From positions 257,057-321,056 of the forward strand of contig NZ_SSYA01000003.1 in the NCBI RefSeq assembly GCF_004917065.1: a stretch of DNA of 64,000 nt, read 5' to 3'. A program made the translations under genes and the position numbers. Below are positions 61,312 through 64,000 of this stretch, piece by piece; position 1 is the first letter of the stretch, and every line of letters starts with the position of its first letter. This DNA is from Geomonas ferrireducens. GTDB lineage: Bacteria; Desulfobacterota; Desulfuromonadia; Geobacterales; Geobacteraceae. The notes below the pieces were generated by a model. It was not told the DNA's origin. It made no database searches and was given only the letters and a program-made list of their open reading frames with translations.

Positions 61312-63582
61312 TTGAAAACAAATTCATTGGCCATCATGACTGCAGCACTGCTATGCGCCGCCTCCCTCCCCGGGACCGTGTCAGCAGCTACGACCTCACC
61401 CTTCTCCATCTCCCCGATGGTGGGCGGTGTTTCCTTTGCCGGAAAGGAACACCTGGAAACCTCTCCGGTCTTCGGGTTGCGTGCCGGCTACAACTTCACG
61501 AAAAACCTGGAGCTCGAGGCGCTCTACGACTACGCGAAGCTCAGAAACAGCCGCAACGGCAGCGAGTCTGACTTCAACCGCTTCGGCGGGGACCTCCTCT
61601 GGAACTTCCGCCCTAATGAGAAGTTCGTCCCGAATCTCGCCGCAGGTTACGCAGGCGTACAGCTTCCCCCCGGTACCAAGGGCGCCTTCGACCTTGGCGG
61701 GGGCTTCAAGTACTTCGTGACCGAGGATGTCGCCTGGCGCGGCGATGTACGCGGCATCTTCTACAACAACAAGTTTGAGGACTACGTGGTCGAGTACACC
61801 ACGGGCCTGTACATCCCCTTCGGCGGAGCTCCTGCCGTCGCCAAGCTTCCCGAGCCGCCGCCCCCGCCGCAGTCGGTACCCCGCACCATGCCGCAGGCGC
61901 AGCCGACGCTGAACCTGACCGTTCCGACTCCGCCTCCGCCGGTCGTGGTCGCGGCTCCCGAGGTGGCGCTCGCCGCCTCCCCCACTTCGATCAAGAAGGG
62001 GGAGCGCTCCATTTTGAGCTGGAAGAGCAAGCGCGCCGACAACTGCGAGATGCGCCCGGATTTGGGTGACGTCGCCGTGAACGGCTCGATGACGGTGACC
62101 CCGGCGGTCGACACCGTCTACTCCCTGACCTGCACGGGCAAGGGTGGGACCGGTGCAGCCAACGCCGCGGTCATGGTGGCCCAGCCGACCAAGGCGGAGA
62201 AGAGGTTCTGCAACCAGCCCGCGGTGCTCATGATCAACTTCGACACCGACAAGTGGAACGTGAAGCCGCAGTACCACGCGGAACTGAAGTCGGTGGGCGA
62301 CTTCCTGAACGAATTCCCCGAGGCGTACGGCGAGATCTCCGGCCATACCGACGGCACCGCCAGTGCCGACCACAACCAGAGGCTCTCCGAACGGCGCGCC
62401 CAGGCGGTGCGCGATTACATCGTGAAGAACTTCCACATCGATCCGAAGCGGCTGACCGCCAAGGGGTACGGCAAGAGCCGCCCCATAGCGACCAACAAGA
62501 CCGCCGTGGGACGCGCGAAGAACAGGCGCATCGAGGCGAACCTCGTGTGCAAGAAGAAGGAAGCCGCAGCGGCGGCGACTCCGGAACCGGCCGCACCCCA
62601 AAAGGAGAGCTCGCTCGGAAAAAAGCCCTTAGCCCTGGCGACAGCGAAGGGTAACGCACCGCTTGACGGTGGCGTTACCCCGGCGCAACGCCAGGGTGAA
62701 CCGGAAAAACTGTTTGTACCGCAGGTAGCCGCGCCCGGCGCGGCCCTGCCCGCAGCACAGCGCAAGGGGGAGACGGAAGCCGTTTTGCTCCCCTCAGCGC
62801 CGACAACCGCAGTAGCGGAGGGGGTCGTCCCCCCTCCGCTGCCTTCCGCGCAGCGCAAGAAGGAAATTGACTCCTCCTACGTGGACCGCCCCGTAGAGGC
62901 CGCCCCGCAAGGGGCCGCAGCACCCGCGGCGCTCCCCACGGCGCAGCTTGCACCGCAGCCTGCCCCGCTTCCGGAGGGAGAACCGGCCCCCGGAGAGGTT
63001 GCCGCGGCAAAACGGCCGCCTGAACTCCCCTCTGCACAAAGGGCAAAGGAAGTGGCAGCCCCCGCCGCAAACACTCCCGCCGCACCGGAGCCGACGCTCC
63101 CCGCTTTAGCCGCACCGGAGGTACCACTGCTCGTTCCCGTCCCGGAAGCCGAGCCGGTCTCGTCCGCGCTCAGGAAGCAGGAGCCGGTGCCGCCCGCCCC
63201 CGACGAGGAACCCTTCGTCCTCAAGGGCGCCCCATCAACGCCGACGCCCGAGGGAAAGATCGCCCTGACCGGGGTCACCATCGACAAGAACGGATTAAGC
63301 CTCTTCACCAACGGCAAGGTCAGCGACTTCCGCGTGATCACCATGGTGGAGCCCTACAGCCTGGTCATCGACCTCATCGGTGCGGTGAACGGCATGGGGG
63401 CCCAAGGCGCTGCGGTCGACAAATTCGACCTCACCAACGTCCGCTTCCGCGAATTCCCCGATTATCTCCAGATCACCCTCGACGCCGGCCGGGAGGAAAT
63501 CATCCCGTACCGCACCTTCAAGATCGACACGGGGTTGAGGATCAACATCAAGCCTAGAAGCACCCATCACATAGGACCCTGA
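61312..63582 (+). CDS. OmpA-family protein with repeat linker and C-terminal AMIN domain
   Basis: 756 residues from TTG at 61312 (GGAG 8 nt upstream), giving a signal peptide LKTNSLAIMTAALLCAASL...SA; the ATG at 61180 would bury it. Order: OmpA-type beta-barrel (about 28-175), Pro-rich linker, an Ig-like segment (about 220-290, SPTSIKKGERSILSW), and an OmpA peptidoglycan-binding domain (about 305-415, with HTDGTASADHNQRLSERRA). A 230-residue Ala/Pro linker follows, with five or more copies of a LPSAQRKKEI-like motif, and then an AMIN domain (about 647-751). It should tie the outer membrane to peptidoglycan at two points. It is divergent from the export genes. Confidence 0.9.
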   Translation: MKTNSLAIMTAALLCAASLPGTVSAATTSPFSISPMVGGVSFAGKEHLETSPVFGLRAGYNFTKNLELEALYDYAKLRNSRNGSESDFNRFGGDLLWNFRPNEKFVPNLAAGYAGVQLPPGTKGAFDLGGGFKYFVTEDVAWRGDVRGIFYNNKFEDYVVEYTTGLYIPFGGAPAVAKLPEPPPPPQSVPRTMPQAQPTLNLTVPTPPPPVVVAAPEVALAASPTSIKKGERSILSWKSKRADNCEMRPDLGDVAVNGSMTVTPAVDTVYSLTCTGKGGTGAANAAVMVAQPTKAEKRFCNQPAVLMINFDTDKWNVKPQYHAELKSVGDFLNEFPEAYGEISGHTDGTASADHNQRLSERRAQAVRDYIVKNFHIDPKRLTAKGYGKSRPIATNKTAVGRAKNRRIEANLVCKKKEAAAAATPEPAAPQKESSLGKKPLALATAKGNAPLDGGVTPAQRQGEPEKLFVPQVAAPGAALPAAQRKGETEAVLLPSAPTTAVAEGVVPPPLPSAQRKKEIDSSYVDRPVEAAPQGAAAPAALPTAQLAPQPAPLPEGEPAPGEVAAAKRPPELPSAQRAKEVAAPAANTPAAPEPTLPALAAPEVPLLVPVPEAEPVSSALRKQEPVPPAPDEEPFVLKGAPSTPTPEGKIALTGVTIDKNGLSLFTNGKVSDFRVITMVEPYSLVIDLIGAVNGMGAQGAAVDKFDLTNVRFREFPDYLQITLDAGREEIIPYRTFKIDTGLRINIKPRSTHHIGP

Positions 63583-63663
63583 CCGGCGCGGGGCGCGATG
63601 CCGCTCCGGGCAGTGGATCACGATACGTGGGCTCGCAGAGCTCATTCGTGAGAGGAGTCGGAT

Positions 63664-64000
63664 ATGAATCACAGCGTTGCATTGCGATGGAAAACAGCCG
63701 TCGTGGTGACGGCAGTGGTGTCACTTCTTAACGCCTCGGCCCTTTTCGCCGCCGAGCCGCAGGGCGTTGCCGCGCCCGTTCAGGAGCCGACCTCGGAGCA
63801 GGCGAACGACTTGGGGCTCGAACTGAGACTCCAGACGGTTAAGAAGGACCTCCTCGTCTTCCTCAACTTCGCCGAGCACTTCATCGCCAGCGGCGAGACC
63901 AAGACCGCGGCGCAGCTCCAGGCACCCCTCGACGACTACTTGAGAAGGCATGTCGACTACCTGGTCACCCAGGCGGTGGACGGCTCGAACATCGAGATGA
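63664..64000 (+). CDS. Exported helical protein, truncated by the window edge
   Basis: At least 112 residues. ATG at 63664 with GAGAGGAG upstream; the signal peptide MNHSVALRWKTAVVVTAVVS is cleaved near ALFAAEP. The visible mature part is helical: ELRLQTVKKDLLVFLNFAEHF and YLRRHVDYLVTQAVDG. It follows the OmpA-AMIN gene by 81 bp in the same direction and is probably in its operon. The C-terminus and function cannot be seen. Confidence 0.7.
   Translation, partial: MNHSVALRWKTAVVVTAVVSLLNASALFAAEPQGVAAPVQEPTSEQANDLGLELRLQTVKKDLLVFLNFAEHFIASGETKTAAQLQAPLDDYLRRHVDYLVTQAVDGSNIEM

Overview
The window reads as chromosomal DNA of a Geobacter-like member of the Geobacteraceae (Desulfuromonadia). The grounds are high GC, a tungsten-type aldehyde:ferredoxin oxidoreductase operon, heavy use of sigma-54 (four NtrC-type activators plus several -24/-12 promoters), a dense chemotaxis locus, and a GEMM-I riboswitch of the kind known from Geobacter. 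No tRNA, rRNA, CRISPR array or intact mobile element was seen.

Region 1 (1-14.1 kb) is an accessory region of small exported or membrane proteins: an lmo0937-type membrane peptide, lipoproteins, a BON-domain lipoprotein, a MORN-like secreted protein and a coiled-coil stress protein. It also holds a radical SAM protein, a GH13 alpha-glucan branching-type enzyme and a PAS/sigma-54 activator. Several genes are eroded (a phospholipase D lipoprotein, a second lmo0937 remnant, remnants of a MshEN-receiver gene and of a PilZ-like gene). Four transcription units share one arrangement: an inverted CCGTCA/TGACGG site, then a GGCAC-N5-TTGC sigma-54 promoter 95-99 bp downstream. This looks like a local regulon, and the activator at 4465-6234 lies in its middle. 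The region ends with a GEMM-I riboswitch and terminator in front of a MshEN-receiver protein.

Region 2 (14.2-18.7 kb) is an operon for a ferredoxin-like protein, aldehyde:ferredoxin oxidoreductase, an FAD/NAD oxidoreductase, a MoaD/ThiS protein and a ThiF/MoeB-type adenylyltransferase. A glycosyltransferase follows on the other strand.

Region 3 (20.1-39.6 kb) starts with a divergent sensor kinase and sigma-54 response regulator. A chemotaxis operon under a sigma-54 promoter follows: two receivers, CheA, CheW, MCP, CheR, a HEAT-repeat protein, a second CheR, CheB and a second sigma-54 response regulator. A second unit (MCP, CheW, Hpt protein) has its own sigma-54-like promoter.

Region 4 (39.9-51.1 kb) has YceI, MarR and an NfeD-type membrane protease. 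Next come a sensor kinase whose input is a solute-binding domain and its sigma-54 regulator. These precede a polar amino acid ABC transporter operon with an excellent sigma-54 promoter and repeated upstream dyads.

Region 5 (51.3-64 kb) is a biofilm adhesin export and release locus. It has a type I secretion ATPase, HlyD adaptor and TolC pore, a LapD-like c-di-GMP receptor, a LapG-like protease, a LuxR-type regulator with a degenerate receiver, and a large OmpA-AMIN envelope protein. The adhesin itself is not in the window.
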